From: Rhodobacter sp. NTK016B
Lineage (GTDB): Bacteria; Pseudomonadota; Alphaproteobacteria; Rhodobacterales; Rhodobacteraceae
DNA length: 64,000 nucleotides
Assembly: GCF_017303295.1 (NCBI RefSeq)
Contig: NZ_JAFKOK010000004.1
Location: 186,001-250,000, forward strand
Direction of reading: 5' to 3'
Shown: piece by piece, positions 44,635 through 54,149 of the stretch
How positions within the stretch are numbered: position 1 is the first letter of the stretch
Layout: each line of letters begins with the position of its first letter
The notes under the pieces: generated by a model
Told to the model about the DNA's origin: nothing
Database searches by the model: none
What the model saw: the letters and a program-made list of their open reading frames with translations, nothing else
Made by a program: the position numbers and the translations under genes

Positions 44635-46395
44635 ATGTCCACCCCGCAACTGACCATCCTTGCGATTCTTATCCTTGTCGTCGCGGGGTTCCTGTGGGGA
44701 CGCTTCCGCCACGATGCCGTGGCTCTTTTCGGCCTCATCGCCTGCGTCGTGACCGGCCTAATCGATCCGGAGCGCGCGTTTACCGGCTTCGGCCATCCGG
44801 CGGTTGTGACCGTGGCCTGCGTGCTGATCCTCAGCCGCGCATTGCAGCATACCGGCGCCGTCGATGTGCTCGCCCGCCGGGTGCTGCCCGCCGAAGCCGG
44901 GCGCCTGAGCGCCGTGGCCGCGTTGATGGGGCTGGGCGCGGCTTTGTCGGCCTTCATGAACAATGTGGGCGCAATGGCGCTGCTGATGCCGCTGGCGATC
45001 CAGCTGGCGGGCCGGTTGAAGCTGCCGCCCGGACAGGTGCTGATGCCGCTCGCCTTCGGCACGATCATGGGCGGCATGGTCACGTTGGTGGGGACGCCCC
45101 CCAACCTGATCGTCGCGACGTTCCGCCCCGACGGCGCTTTCCGGATGTTCGATTATACATGGGTGGGTCTGCCCGTGGCGCTGGCCGGGATCGCCTTCGT
45201 CGCGCTGATCGGCTGGCGACTGGTGCCGGTGCGGCGTCCGGCTGGGGATATGCCCTTCGAGACCGGCACCTATCTGACCGAACTGCGCGTGCCCGAGGAC
45301 AGCAAGGCCATCGGCCTGACGCTGCGCAAGTTCGAAGACGAGCTCGAAGGCGTCGATCTGGTGATCCTCGCCCTCATCCGGGGCACGCAGCGGCAGAACA
45401 ACCCGCATGGCTCGCGCAAGATCGAACAAGGCGACGTGCTGATCGTCGAGGCCGAGGCCAAGGCGCTGACTGAAAGCGCGGCACGCCACGAGATCGCGCT
45501 CGAAGGACTGGGGTCGCGCGACGAGGACGAAAACGACGACGAATTCGTGCTGCGCGAATTCGCGCTTTTGCCCGGCTCGTCCCTGATCGGGCGCTCGGCG
45601 CGCCAGCTGAGAATGCGCTTTCGCTGGGGCGTGTCGTTGCTGGCGGTGGCGCGCGAAGGGGCGCGGCCGCGCGGGCGGCTGGGGACGCTGACGCTGAAAT
45701 CGGGCGATCTGCTGCTGTTGCGCGGCAAGGCCGAGGTCCTGTCTGATTTCGCCCGCGACCATAGCTGCGTGCCGCTCGACACCGCGCCGCTCTGGGTGCC
45801 CGACAAGCGCAAGGCGTGGCTTGCGACGGCGATCATGGCGGCGGCGGTGCTGGTCGCGGCGTTCGGCATCCTGCCCTCGGCGGTGGCCTTTGCGGGCGGC
45901 GTGCTGGCGACGATGCTAACCGGCACGCTGCCGCTGCGCGAACTCTACCGCGCGCTCGACGGGCCGGTCATCGTACTGCTGGCCGCGCTGATCCCGGTCG
46001 CGGCGGCGATGCAGGAGACGGGGACGGCGGACCTGCTGGCACGGGGCATGGTGGACTGGCTGGCGCAGGGCAACACGCTGGCCGCGCTGGTGGTCGTGCT
46101 GGTGGTGACGATGGTCCTGTCGGACGTGATGAACAACGCGGCGACGGCGGCGGTGATGGCCCCGATCGCACTGGGAATCGCAGCCCAGCTCGGCGCCGGG
46201 GCCGAGGGCTTTCTGATGGCCGTGGCCATCGGCGCCTCCTGCGCCTTCCTGACGCCCATCGGGCATCAGAACAATACGCTGATCCTCGGGCCGGGCGGGT
46301 TCCGGTTCGGCGATTACTGGAAGCTGGGTCTGGCGCTGGAAGTGGTGATCGTCACCGTCTCGGTCCCGCTGATCGTGTTGATCTGGGGGGTGTGA
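44635..46395 (+). CDS. SLC13/DASS-type transporter with two RCK-C domains
   Basis: This inner-membrane protein of about 586 residues has two CitMHS/ArsB-like membrane halves (about 1-200 and 395-586). Repeated FMNNVGAMALLMP and LSDVMNNAATAAVMAP are the hairpin substrate/sodium loops. Two cytosolic RCK-C/TrkA-C domains lie between them (about 205-390). Such proteins carry dicarboxylates, sulfate or other anions with sodium. The ATG at 44635 has AGGAGAGG upstream. The gene is divergent from the MsbA-like gene across a ~240 bp gap with no other gene. The same strand is open far upstream, antisense to that gene, which is an artefact. Confidence 0.9.
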   Translation: MSTPQLTILAILILVVAGFLWGRFRHDAVALFGLIACVVTGLIDPERAFTGFGHPAVVTVACVLILSRALQHTGAVDVLARRVLPAEAGRLSAVAALMGLGAALSAFMNNVGAMALLMPLAIQLAGRLKLPPGQVLMPLAFGTIMGGMVTLVGTPPNLIVATFRPDGAFRMFDYTWVGLPVALAGIAFVALIGWRLVPVRRPAGDMPFETGTYLTELRVPEDSKAIGLTLRKFEDELEGVDLVILALIRGTQRQNNPHGSRKIEQGDVLIVEAEAKALTESAARHEIALEGLGSRDEDENDDEFVLREFALLPGSSLIGRSARQLRMRFRWGVSLLAVAREGARPRGRLGTLTLKSGDLLLLRGKAEVLSDFARDHSCVPLDTAPLWVPDKRKAWLATAIMAAAVLVAAFGILPSAVAFAGGVLATMLTGTLPLRELYRALDGPVIVLLAALIPVAAAMQETGTADLLARGMVDWLAQGNTLAALVVVLVVTMVLSDVMNNAATAAVMAPIALGIAAQLGAGAEGFLMAVAIGASCAFLTPIGHQNNTLILGPGGFRFGDYWKLGLALEVVIVTVSVPLIVLIWGV

Positions 46396-46456
46396 GGCGT
46401 CGCTTGGGAGCATCCGCGCGCTCACGACCGCTCGCGCGCTTGTGAAGGGCGGCGGG

Positions 46457-46482
46457 TTTTGAGTATTTGAGGCAAAGTGAAA
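46457..46482. repeat. Short intergenic repeat motif
   Basis: GTTTTGAGTATTTGAGGCAA begins at 46456 and is followed by AGTGAA. It resembles the copies at 39545 and in the longer repeats. It lies in the 216 bp gap between the SLC13-type transporter and proS, where I see no gene. Confidence 0.5.
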
Positions 46483-46611
46483 GGGCGCGGGCTAAGGGCG
46501 TCCATTGGAGCGCGGCTCATCGGGCGCGAGCGATACCACGCTTCTTGTAGGGCGCGCGGCAATCGCCTAGACACAGGCGGAAATCTTGTGCCCGACAAAA
46601 CCGAGGTCCGC

Positions 46612-47955
46612 ATGCGCCTGAGCCGCTATTTCCTGCCCGTCCTCAAGGAGACGCCGTCCGAGGCGCAGATCGTCAGCCACCGGCTGATGCTGCGTGCCGG
46701 CATGATCCGCCAGCAGGCAGCGGGGATCTATTCCTGGTTGCCGCTGGGCTTCAAGGTGCTGCGGCGCATCGAGCAGATCGTGCATGAAGAACAGCAGCGC
46801 GCGGGCCATATCCCGCTTTTGATGCCCACGCTGCAGCCCGCTGATCTGTGGCGCGAGAGCGGCCGCTACGAGGCCTATGGCGAGGAGATGCTGCGCATCA
46901 AGGATCGGCACAAGCGCGACCTGCTGTACGGGCCCACGAACGAAGAGATGATCACCGACATCTTCCGCAGCCATGTGTCGAGCTACAAGGATCTGCCGCT
47001 GACGCTGTACCACATCCAGTGGAAATTCCGCGACGAGATCCGGCCGCGTTTCGGCGTGATGCGCGGGCGCGAATTCCTGATGAAGGACGGGTATAATTTC
47101 GACCTCACTTATGAGGACGCGATGCATGCCTATAACCGCCATCTGGTGAGCTATCTGCGCAGCTACGAGCGGATGGGCCTGCAAGCCATTCCGATGCGCG
47201 CCGAGTCGGGGCCCATTGGTGGTGACGACACGCATGAATTCCTGGTTCTCGCCGAGACGGGCGAATCCGAGGTGTTCTACGACAGCGAGATCACCGATCT
47301 GCGCTTTGGCGAGCGCGAGATCGATTACGACAATGTTGATCAGTGCCGCGCCGTGCTGGAGGAATTCACCTCGCGCTATGCGCGCACCGACGATACGCAT
47401 GACGCCGCCGCGTTCGAGGCGCAGGTGCCCGAGGAACGCCGCCGCTCGGCACGCGGGATCGAGGTCGGACAGATCTTCTATTTCGGCACAAAGTATTCCG
47501 AGCCTATGGGCGCCACCGTCGTCAACGACAAGGGCGAGCGGGTGCCGGTGCATATGGGCAGCCACGGGATCGGCGTGTCGCGTCTTCTGGGCGCGATCAT
47601 CGAGGCCAGCCACGACGAGAACGGGATCATCTGGCCCGAAGGCGTGACGCCGTTCCATGCCGGGATCGTCAATCTGAAGCAGGGCGACGCGGCGGCGGAT
47701 GCGGCCTGCGAGTCGCTCTATGCAGCGCTCAAGGCGAAAGGCCTTGATCCGCTCTATGACGACCGCGAAGAACGGGCGGGGGCAAAATTCGCGACGATGG
47801 ACCTGATCGGTCTGCCGTGGCGGATCACCGTCGGGCCGCGTGGGCTGAAGAACGGGGTGGTCGAGCTGACCTCGCGCCGGACGGGCGAGAGCGAAGAGCT
47901 GACCGCCGAGGCCGCGATCGACCGCCTCGCGCAGATCTACGCGCCGCATTTGTGA
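46612..47955 (+). CDS. proS: Prolyl-tRNA synthetase, short alphaproteobacterial type
   Basis: This 447-residue class II synthetase charges tRNA-Pro. Motif 2 reads [21 protein letters not shown], motif 3 [13 protein letters not shown], and an anticodon domain follows (about 345-447). Between motifs 2 and 3 the editing (INS) domain of the long E. coli type is absent, which is normal for alphaproteobacteria. The start at 46612 ([19 protein letters not shown]) with CCGAGG upstream is family-like. An in-frame extension to 46477 runs through the repeat gap and is not credible. Confidence 0.96.
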   Translation: MRLSRYFLPVLKETPSEAQIVSHRLMLRAGMIRQQAAGIYSWLPLGFKVLRRIEQIVHEEQQRAGHIPLLMPTLQPADLWRESGRYEAYGEEMLRIKDRHKRDLLYGPTNEEMITDIFRSHVSSYKDLPLTLYHIQWKFRDEIRPRFGVMRGREFLMKDGYNFDLTYEDAMHAYNRHLVSYLRSYERMGLQAIPMRAESGPIGGDDTHEFLVLAETGESEVFYDSEITDLRFGEREIDYDNVDQCRAVLEEFTSRYARTDDTHDAAAFEAQVPEERRRSARGIEVGQIFYFGTKYSEPMGATVVNDKGERVPVHMGSHGIGVSRLLGAIIEASHDENGIIWPEGVTPFHAGIVNLKQGDAAADAACESLYAALKAKGLDPLYDDREERAGAKFATMDLIGLPWRITVGPRGLKNGVVELTSRRTGESEELTAEAAIDRLAQIYAPHL

Positions 47956-47968
47956 GCAGGCGGGGCGA

Positions 47969-48034
47969 GGGGGCTGTCTGCCCCCTCTTGGCCGCGCGGC
48001 CCGTTCCCCCTGAGGGTATTTTCGAAACAAAGAG
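47969..48034. repeat. Intergenic repeat copy A
   Basis: GGGGG-CTGTCTG-CCCCC (47969-47985) is followed by TCTTGGCC, a GC stem (GGCCGCGCGGCC) and TGAGGGTATTTTCG...CAAAGAG up to 48034. The first 25 nt are identical to copy B at 57950, 10 kb away, and the rest is similar. It lies 13 bp after the proS stop and likely doubles as its terminator. The rest of the gap to 48162 holds a GC-rich stem before CTTTTTG. Confidence 0.75.
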
Positions 48035-48162
48035 CGCGGGCGCGGCGGGGGCTGCGCCTTTTTGCTTATCCGGGGGGCGCGGCCTGCCGATCACACAGTC
48101 AGGAGTTGCGCTGCGATGCGGCGTGGGTATCTTGCGCTCATTACCGCTTTGGGGAGTTCATT

Positions 48163-49110
48163 GTGTCGATCCGGTCCTGGACCCTGTTTACGTTAATGAT
48201 TGCATCGCTGGCCACGGGCGCGCGGGCCCAGGAGGCGTCGGTCGAAACCCGGGCCGAGGCGCTGGCGGGAGCGTTTTTCGACTGGGCGCATGAGGTGGGC
48301 GCCGCCGCGCCCGAGATCGCCGTGACCTATCGCGGCGCGGTGGTGTTGACGCAGGCCGAAGGTGTCGAGCCGGGCGCGCCGCGCGAGCTGGCCTCGATGT
48401 CGAAGGCGATCACTGCGCAATGCCTTGCGGGGCTGGTCGAAGAGGGGCGGCTGCGCTGGAGCGACACGACGGCCGCCCGGCTGGGCTGGGACGGCGATGC
48501 GGGCGCAATCACGGTTGCGCAGCTTGTCACCCACAGCGCCGGTCTGGGGCCGGACCGTACGCAGGAGGCGATGGCGGGCTGGCTGACCGAAGGCGACTGG
48601 CGCGATGTGGCGGGCTGGCCGATGGCGCCGGTCCACGCGCCCGACACGCCGCCGGCCTACCGTTACAGCAATGAGAATTACGCGATCCTTGGCAGTGTTA
48701 TCGAGGCGGTGACGGGCCAGCCCTATGAGACGGCCTGCGACGGGGTGTTGCCCGCGGCGGCGCTGTCCGAAACCACGGGCGCCTTCGGGCCGATGGGGGG
48801 ATGGCGCGCGCCGCTGGCCGATTACGCACAGTTCCACGCCATGCTCTATGGCGACCGCCCGGCCTCGGGTCCTGTCACGGTGATCGACGGGCCGGTTGTT
48901 TACGGGCTGGGCATGGTCGGGCGTCCGCTGGGCGAAGGCTGGGCATGGTGGCATAGCGGGATGTTGTGCATGGAAGACGTGCAGGCGGCGGCCTATTCGG
49001 TGCTCTGGCGCGGCGGCTGGGGCGTGAGCGTCGCACTCGACAGCTGCCCCGGCTGGGAGGGGCTGGAATCGCTGGACCGCATGCTGGTAGAGGCCTTGCC
49101 CGATGAATGA
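48163..49110 (+). CDS. Exported serine hydrolase, class C beta-lactamase/PBP-like fold
   Basis: This is a 315-residue serine-active beta-lactamase-family protein. A GTG start at 48163, with GGGGAG 6 nt upstream, gives a typical Sec signal peptide (MSIRSWTLFTLMIASLATGARA|Q-like). The SxxK motif is SMSK (Ser 78, Lys 81), and YRYSNENY supplies the YxN motif. A third motif (WWHSGM) takes the place of KTG. The family includes esterases and D-aminopeptidases as well as lactamases. The stop overlaps the next gene by 8 bp. Confidence 0.88.
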   Translation: MSIRSWTLFTLMIASLATGARAQEASVETRAEALAGAFFDWAHEVGAAAPEIAVTYRGAVVLTQAEGVEPGAPRELASMSKAITAQCLAGLVEEGRLRWSDTTAARLGWDGDAGAITVAQLVTHSAGLGPDRTQEAMAGWLTEGDWRDVAGWPMAPVHAPDTPPAYRYSNENYAILGSVIEAVTGQPYETACDGVLPAAALSETTGAFGPMGGWRAPLADYAQFHAMLYGDRPASGPVTVIDGPVVYGLGMVGRPLGEGWAWWHSGMLCMEDVQAAAYSVLWRGGWGVSVALDSCPGWEGLESLDRMLVEALPDE

Positions 49111-50017
49111 GTCCTTGAGCCGGGCGATCCCGCGGATCGATGTCGCAGCGCTGTTTGCGGGCGATGCGCAGGCCCGGGCCGAGCTGCGGCGCGGGGCCGA
49201 AGAAGTCGGCTTCCTGACGCTGGTGAATACCCCGATACCGGCCGCACGGGTGCGCGACGTGATCGCTGCCTATCGGGCGTTCTTCGCCTTGCCTCTGGCC
49301 GAGAAGGGCGCGGTCGACATGGCGCGGACCGGATCGAACCGGGGCTGGGGCGCGCCCTTGTCCGAACAGGTCGATCCGGGCGCCAACCCCGATTACAAGG
49401 AAGTCTTCGACATGGGCTTCGCGGTGCCCGGCTCGACCCGGCCGGTCCATGCGCCCAATCTGTGGCCTGCCCGGCCCGAAGGGTTCCGCGAGACGCTGGA
49501 GGCCTATTATGCCGAGGCACAGGCGCTGTCGCTGCGGCTTCTGTCGGCGATTGCCGGGGCGATCGGCGCCAAGGAAGACTGGTTCGACGACAAGTTCGAG
49601 CATCCGATGGCGCTGTTGCGCGGTAATTTCTATCCCGAGCGGCCCGACTGGGCCGGAGACCGCGATTTCGGCATCGGCGCGCATACCGATTACGGATGTC
49701 TGACTTTGCTGGCCAATGACGGCGTTCCGGGGCTCGAGGTGAAGATGCGCAACGGCGAGTGGCAAGCGGTCGCGGCCGAGCCTGGCGGCTTCGTGGTGAA
49801 TTTCGGCGAAATGCTGGAAAGCTGGTCAGGCGGGCGTATCCGCGCGACGCTGCACCGTGTGGTAGGCTCGGCCTCTGAGCGCATCTCGGTGCCGCTCTTT
49901 TTCAACCCGTCGCCCGATGTAAACGTGGCGCCGCCGGGATCGGGGCAAGTGATCCGCGCCGAGGACCACCTGCAGAAACGTTTCAACGAGACCTATCTGC
50001 ACCTGCAGAAGGCCTGA
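49103..50017 (+). CDS. Isopenicillin-N-synthase-like 2-oxoglutarate/Fe(II) oxygenase
   Basis: This 304-residue non-haem iron oxygenase has an N-terminal DIOX_N domain (SRAIPRIDVAALFAGDA) and a 2OG-Fe(II) core. The iron ligands are H194 and D196 (GAHTDYG) and His 251 (TLHRVVG), and the 2OG-binding Arg is in RISVPLFF (about 261). The substrate is unknown. Members include ethylene-forming and gibberellin-type oxygenases, and true isopenicillin N synthase is not implied. It overlaps the upstream serine hydrolase gene by 8 bp, so the pair are co-translated and may share a substrate. Confidence 0.9.
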   Translation: MNESLSRAIPRIDVAALFAGDAQARAELRRGAEEVGFLTLVNTPIPAARVRDVIAAYRAFFALPLAEKGAVDMARTGSNRGWGAPLSEQVDPGANPDYKEVFDMGFAVPGSTRPVHAPNLWPARPEGFRETLEAYYAEAQALSLRLLSAIAGAIGAKEDWFDDKFEHPMALLRGNFYPERPDWAGDRDFGIGAHTDYGCLTLLANDGVPGLEVKMRNGEWQAVAAEPGGFVVNFGEMLESWSGGRIRATLHRVVGSASERISVPLFFNPSPDVNVAPPGSGQVIRAEDHLQKRFNETYLHLQKA

Positions 50018-50265
50018 CATCCTTCAGGCAGGCACGTCGTCGACCAAAGGCGCGTCAGGCCCCCCGGGCTCTGCCGGATAGGCTTGCTCATAGGCGCGAC
50101 AGAGGATGGCAATGACGATCGCGACGGGTGAACGACTACGGTCATGACTCGATCTTACCTATAGCCATCGCTCGCGGCACTCGTCATCTAATGGCAATGC
50201 GTCCCGCCCCAAGGCATCAGGGATTGTGCTCGCCAATCGTGGGCTGATTCCGCCGGAACGGGGCT
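50018..50265 (-). other. Gene-free gap with a possible decayed coding end
   Basis: Between two convergent genes, the - strand reading from about 50146 down to 50031 spells VAIVIAILCRAYEQAYPAEP and then GGPDAPLVDDVPA and stop. There is no start codon in that frame after an upstream TAG. It looks more protein-like than the shadow frames, so it could be the tail of a lost gene. It is also short enough to be chance. Confidence 0.25.
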
Positions 50266-50961
50266 TTAGCCGCGAAACACGCTCATAATCTCGTCGAGAG
50301 GCTTCTTGATCTTGGCGACCTGCGGCACCGTTGCTTCGGGCGCGGGGAAGCCCACGGGCAGGATCATGACCGCCTTTTCCGACTCGGGCCGGTTGCACAA
50401 GGCGTTTAGGAATTTCATCGGGTTGGGCGTGTGTTCCAGACAGACCAGCCCGGCATGGTGCAAGGCGGCGATCAACATCCCGGTGGCGATGCCGACGCTT
50501 TCGGGGACGTAGTAATTCTTGTAGCGCTCGCCGTCCTGCGTGACGCCCCAGCGCTGCGCGAAGACGACGATGAGCCATGGCGCATCGGTGAGATGGGGCT
50601 TCGACGCGCCCGTGCCGATGGGTTCAAGCGCGGCCAGCCATTCGTCGCTGGCGCCGCCTTGGTAGAAGGCACGCTCTTCCTCTTCGGCGGCGTCGCGGAT
50701 CTGTTGTTTCATCGCCGGGTCCGAAATCGCCACGAAATGCCAAGGCTGATGATTGGCGCCCGACGGCGCGGTGCCCGCGGCGGCGATGCAGGCGGCGATC
50801 ACCGCTTCAGGGACCGGGCGGGTATCGTAGTCGCGCACCGAATGGCGTTTTTTCATGTAGGCGAGGAAGGCTTCGGCCTGTGCGAGCGTTTCGGCCTCGG
50901 GCCGTTGCACCCGGTCGGGCAGGGGGATGGGCTGATACTGAACCTGACCTTTGGAATACAT
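50266..50961 (-). CDS. Nitroreductase-family FMN protein
   Basis: This is a 231-residue flavin oxidoreductase. FMN-binding motifs are RHSVRDYDTRPVP (about 39-51) and TAPSGANHQPWHFV (about 66-79). The C-terminal VGFPAPEATVP precedes a Lys-rich end. Length and motifs match the nitroreductase/BluB-like clan; without the BluB-specific pattern I call it generic. GGGAGG lies 6 nt before the ATG at 50961. It is divergent from the FAD monooxygenase gene, separated by about 95 bp, which must hold both promoters. Confidence 0.9.
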   Translation of the reverse strand: MYSKGQVQYQPIPLPDRVQRPEAETLAQAEAFLAYMKKRHSVRDYDTRPVPEAVIAACIAAAGTAPSGANHQPWHFVAISDPAMKQQIRDAAEEEERAFYQGGASDEWLAALEPIGTGASKPHLTDAPWLIVVFAQRWGVTQDGERYKNYYVPESVGIATGMLIAALHHAGLVCLEHTPNPMKFLNALCNRPESEKAVMILPVGFPAPEATVPQVAKIKKPLDEIMSVFRG

Positions 50962-51055
50962 GGCTAACCTCCCGATTTTGCAAAGGCGTAGCAAGCCGCG
51001 CAGCCCGGGTCCAGCGTCCTTGCGCGGGCGGCATCGCGGGCGCATGGTGGTCGGC

Positions 51056-52285
51056 ATGGAACAGATGACGACACGCTGTGTGATCTCGGGCGGCGGCCCG
51101 GCGGGGCTGATGGCCGGATTCCTGCTGGCGCGCGCCGGTGTCGAGGTGGTCGTGCTTGAGAAACACCGCGATTTCCTGCGCGATTTCCGGGGCGATACCA
51201 TCCACCCATCGACGCTGCGGATCATGGAGGCGCTGGGGCTGCTCGACGAGCTGCTGGCGCTGCCGCATTACCCGTTCCGGCATATGGAATTCAGCTTCGG
51301 CGACAGGGCGGTTCCGGTCGTGGATTTCACCCCGCTGGGCGAGCGGACCGGCTTCGTGGCGATGATGCCTCAATGGGATTTTCTGGATTTCGTCGCACAG
51401 AAAGCGGCGGACTATCCGGGTTTCACGCTATTGATGCGCACCGAAAGCGAGGCGCTGATCGAAGAAAACGGGCGCGTCACCGGGCTGCGGGCCAAGGGGC
51501 CTGCAGGGCCGGTCGAGATCCGCGCGGATCTGGTGCTGGTCGCGGATGGTCGGGATTCGGCGCTGCGCGATACGGCCGGGCTGGATGTGCAGGACCTTGG
51601 TGCGCCGATCGACGTGTTATGGTTCCGGGTCAGCCGCACTTCGGGCGAGAACCCGGAATCACTGGGCCGGTTGAAGGATGGCAGCATCGTCATTCAGCTC
51701 AATCGCGGCAATTACTGGCAGATGGCCTTCATCGTACCCAAGAACGGGGCAGAGCGGGTGCGGGCCGAGGGGCTTGCGGCGTTCCGCCGTCGCGTCGGTG
51801 CCGCGACGGGGATCGAGGCCGCGCGGCTTGAGGAAATCGACGACTGGGACAAGGTGAAACTGCTCAGCGTGCAGGTCAACCGGCTTCAGCGCTGGTGGCG
51901 CGACGGGCTGTTGTGCATCGGCGACGCGGCGCATGCGATGTCGCCAGTGGGCGGCGTGGGCATCAACCTTGCGGTGCAGGACGCGGTGGCGGCGGCGAAT
52001 ATCCTTGCCGCGCCACTGCGCAACGGAACGCTGAGTGTCGATCATCTGCAGCAGGTCCAGAAGCGGCGCCTGTGGCCCGCACGGGTGACGCAGCGGTTTC
52101 AGGTCTTCTTGCAGGACCGGGTGATCCGCCCGGCGCTGGACAAACCCGATGCGCCGCCGCCGCTGCCGCTGCGGATTCTGGCGAGGGTGCCGTATCTGCG
52201 GCGCTTCCCGGCGCGGTTCATCGGACTGGGTCTGCGGCCCGAACTTCCCCGCGCGGGTGAGGTTGCACCGGGCGACGCGTGTTAG
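51056..52285 (+). CDS. FAD-dependent aromatic hydroxylase-type monooxygenase
   Basis: This flavoprotein of about 409 residues belongs to the PHBH/UbiH class. The ADP-binding fold ISGGGPAGLMAGFLLARAG is at the N-terminus, with the ribose acid in VVVLEK. A DG motif LVLVADGRDSALR is in the middle, and the GD motif LLCIGDAAHAMSPVGGVGIN is at about 295-315. It lacks an obvious membrane anchor. The substrate is unknown. The start is uncertain: ATG 51056 is used, with 51065 and 51044 possible. It is the divergent partner of the nitroreductase. Confidence 0.88.
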   Translation: MEQMTTRCVISGGGPAGLMAGFLLARAGVEVVVLEKHRDFLRDFRGDTIHPSTLRIMEALGLLDELLALPHYPFRHMEFSFGDRAVPVVDFTPLGERTGFVAMMPQWDFLDFVAQKAADYPGFTLLMRTESEALIEENGRVTGLRAKGPAGPVEIRADLVLVADGRDSALRDTAGLDVQDLGAPIDVLWFRVSRTSGENPESLGRLKDGSIVIQLNRGNYWQMAFIVPKNGAERVRAEGLAAFRRRVGAATGIEAARLEEIDDWDKVKLLSVQVNRLQRWWRDGLLCIGDAAHAMSPVGGVGINLAVQDAVAAANILAAPLRNGTLSVDHLQQVQKRRLWPARVTQRFQVFLQDRVIRPALDKPDAPPPLPLRILARVPYLRRFPARFIGLGLRPELPRAGEVAPGDAC

Positions 52286-52421
52286 CCGCCACCCTGAGCG
52301 CGCCTTTGCCCGGCACTCCCATCCTACGGGAGCGGCGATTGACGGCGCGGGCCGCGTTCGTTACGGGAGGCCACTTGCCTGATCCCTCGCCTGATCCCAC
52401 CTCGTGGACGGGACCCTGACC

Positions 52422-54146
52422 ATGCCCACCTCTTTGCTTCTGATCCTCACCGCCGCAGGCTTCGGTGCGTCGCCGCTGCTGATTGCCGAGGCCGTAGCCT
52501 ATTTCCCGCCCTGGACATTGGCCGCCCTGCGCTCGGCGCTGGGGTTGCCGCTGCTGATCCTCGCTGCCGGGGCGCTTGGCCCGCAGAAGCGTTTGAGCCG
52601 CTACGACCTGCTGACCGCTCTGGTCGGCGGGACGCTCGTCGTGGCGATCCCCTTCGTCAGCATGGCGGCGGGGATGCAGTATATCCCGTCGGGCATGGGC
52701 GGGATGCTCTATGCCACGATGCCGCTTTTCACGCTGGCGATGGCGGCGATGTTCCTGCCCGATGAGCCCGCCACGCTGGAACAGGGGATGCGCATCGGTG
52801 TGGGCATTCTGGGCGTTCTGCTGATCTCGGTTCCGGCGATCATCGCGGGCGGTTTCGGTCAGGCAGGGTTCGGCACGCTGCTGACGCTGATCTCTCCCCT
52901 GAGCTATGCTGCCGGGAATGTCTGGTTCCGCCGCCGCCGCCGGGTCGCGCCGCTGATGTTGTCGGCGGCGATGTTCGCGGTCGGCACCGTGGCGATCTGG
53001 CCTCTGGCCTTGTTGATTGACGGCCCTGTCGTGGCCGATCCGTCCTTCGCGGTGATCGGCACCCTCGTGGCGCTGGTCGTTCTGGCCACGGTCGCGCCCA
53101 ACCTTCTGAATTATGCACTGGTCCAGCAGGCGGGCGCGAACCGCGCGGCGCTGGCGATGTTCCTCATGCCCGCCTTCAGTGTGGTATTCGGCATGATCTT
53201 CCGTGACGAGCGGCTGCCGCTTCTGGCATTCGGCGGGCTGGCGCTGGTGATCGCTGCCTCGACGGTGAAACTGCCGAAATGGCGGCGCGCGAAATCGGCC
53301 CTCGCGGCCGAGGCGCAGGGACATCGCGTGGTTCGTCAGATGGGACCGGCAGCGCGCGCCCGTGCGGAAGCCGCCGCCGAGGCCAGCGCGACCCCGACGC
53401 CACCGACGGCGGCGATCGATCAGGGCCCGAAAGCTGCGGGTCTGAACGCTCAGGGACGGAATGCTGAAGGCCGGACAGGGCAGGGTGCCGGCGGGCAAGG
53501 CCCCAACCAGCAAGGCCAGAAGCCGCAAGGGCAAAAATGGCAGGGCCAGAAGTGGCAAGGGCAACAGCCCAAAGCCGCGAACCCGCAAGGTCAGAACGCG
53601 CAGGCCTTGAAGGGACAGGCTTGGAAGGGGCAGGCCGGTAACAACCAAGCGGGGAAAGCCGCGGGACCCAATGCACAGGGTCCGGGCGCTCAGGCCGCGA
53701 CGGCACGGGGCCCCAATGCGCAGACGAAGCCCGCTCAGGCTGGCAATCGCCCGGCTGCGGCCGGTCAATGGCCCAAGCCGCAAGGCGCGAAGGCCGGCGG
53801 AGGGCAGGTCCGACAGGGCGTCAAGGCAAATGGTCCGCAAGCACCGGCGACAGCGCCGGTGGCTGCTTCGGCTAAGGGCGAGGCACAACAGCCCCCCAAA
53901 GCCCCCGCGAAGGCACCGGCGGGCGGACAAGCAGGCGGTACAGGATGGGCCGGGAACGGCAAGAAGGCCGCTGCGTCGCAAGGCCGGAACCAAAGCGCCA
54001 ACAAAGCCGCCGCTCAAGAGCCCGGTCAACCTGCCGCGAAACCGGGAGCGAAAGCCGGTGGCGCAACAGCACCGGACGGCTCTGGTTCAAACCCCGACAC
54101 GCCGCGCCAACCGCCACGCGGCCCGCGTCCGACCGAAGACGCCTGA
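52422..54146 (+). CDS. EamA/DMT-family transporter with a ~290-residue QG-rich tail
   Basis: This is a 574-residue protein. Residues 1-283 form a normal ten-helix drug/metabolite transporter with two EamA halves (for example PSGMGGMLYATMPLFTLAMA and QAGANRAALAMFLMPAFSVV). From about 286 to the end (53277-54146) it is low-complexity and basic: Gln, Gly, Ala, Lys, Asn and Pro, with repeats such as QGQKWQGQKWQGQ and KGQAWKGQAGNNQAG. Acidic residues are rare until the last 10 codons. Typical EamA proteins end near 290-300. The tail should be cytosolic and disordered. The reading frame is uninterrupted, and the tail stops 3 bp before the ureG stop on the other strand. The start may also be GTG 52404. 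Confidence 0.85.
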   Translation: MPTSLLLILTAAGFGASPLLIAEAVAYFPPWTLAALRSALGLPLLILAAGALGPQKRLSRYDLLTALVGGTLVVAIPFVSMAAGMQYIPSGMGGMLYATMPLFTLAMAAMFLPDEPATLEQGMRIGVGILGVLLISVPAIIAGGFGQAGFGTLLTLISPLSYAAGNVWFRRRRRVAPLMLSAAMFAVGTVAIWPLALLIDGPVVADPSFAVIGTLVALVVLATVAPNLLNYALVQQAGANRAALAMFLMPAFSVVFGMIFRDERLPLLAFGGLALVIAASTVKLPKWRRAKSALAAEAQGHRVVRQMGPAARARAEAAAEASATPTPPTAAIDQGPKAAGLNAQGRNAEGRTGQGAGGQGPNQQGQKPQGQKWQGQKWQGQQPKAANPQGQNAQALKGQAWKGQAGNNQAGKAAGPNAQGPGAQAATARGPNAQTKPAQAGNRPAAAGQWPKPQGAKAGGGQVRQGVKANGPQAPATAPVAASAKGEAQQPPKAPAKAPAGGQAGGTGWAGNGKKAAASQGRNQSANKAAAQEPGQPAAKPGAKAGGATAPDGSGSNPDTPRQPPRGPRPTEDA

Positions 54147-54149
54147 GGT

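Noticed and set aside
52218-54029. A 603-codon open frame on the - strand opposite the EamA transporter.
   Set aside because: It mirrors the codon structure of the transporter gene, with Arg/Leu- and Gln/Arg-rich text. It has no recognisable motif, and high GC content makes such antisense frames common.
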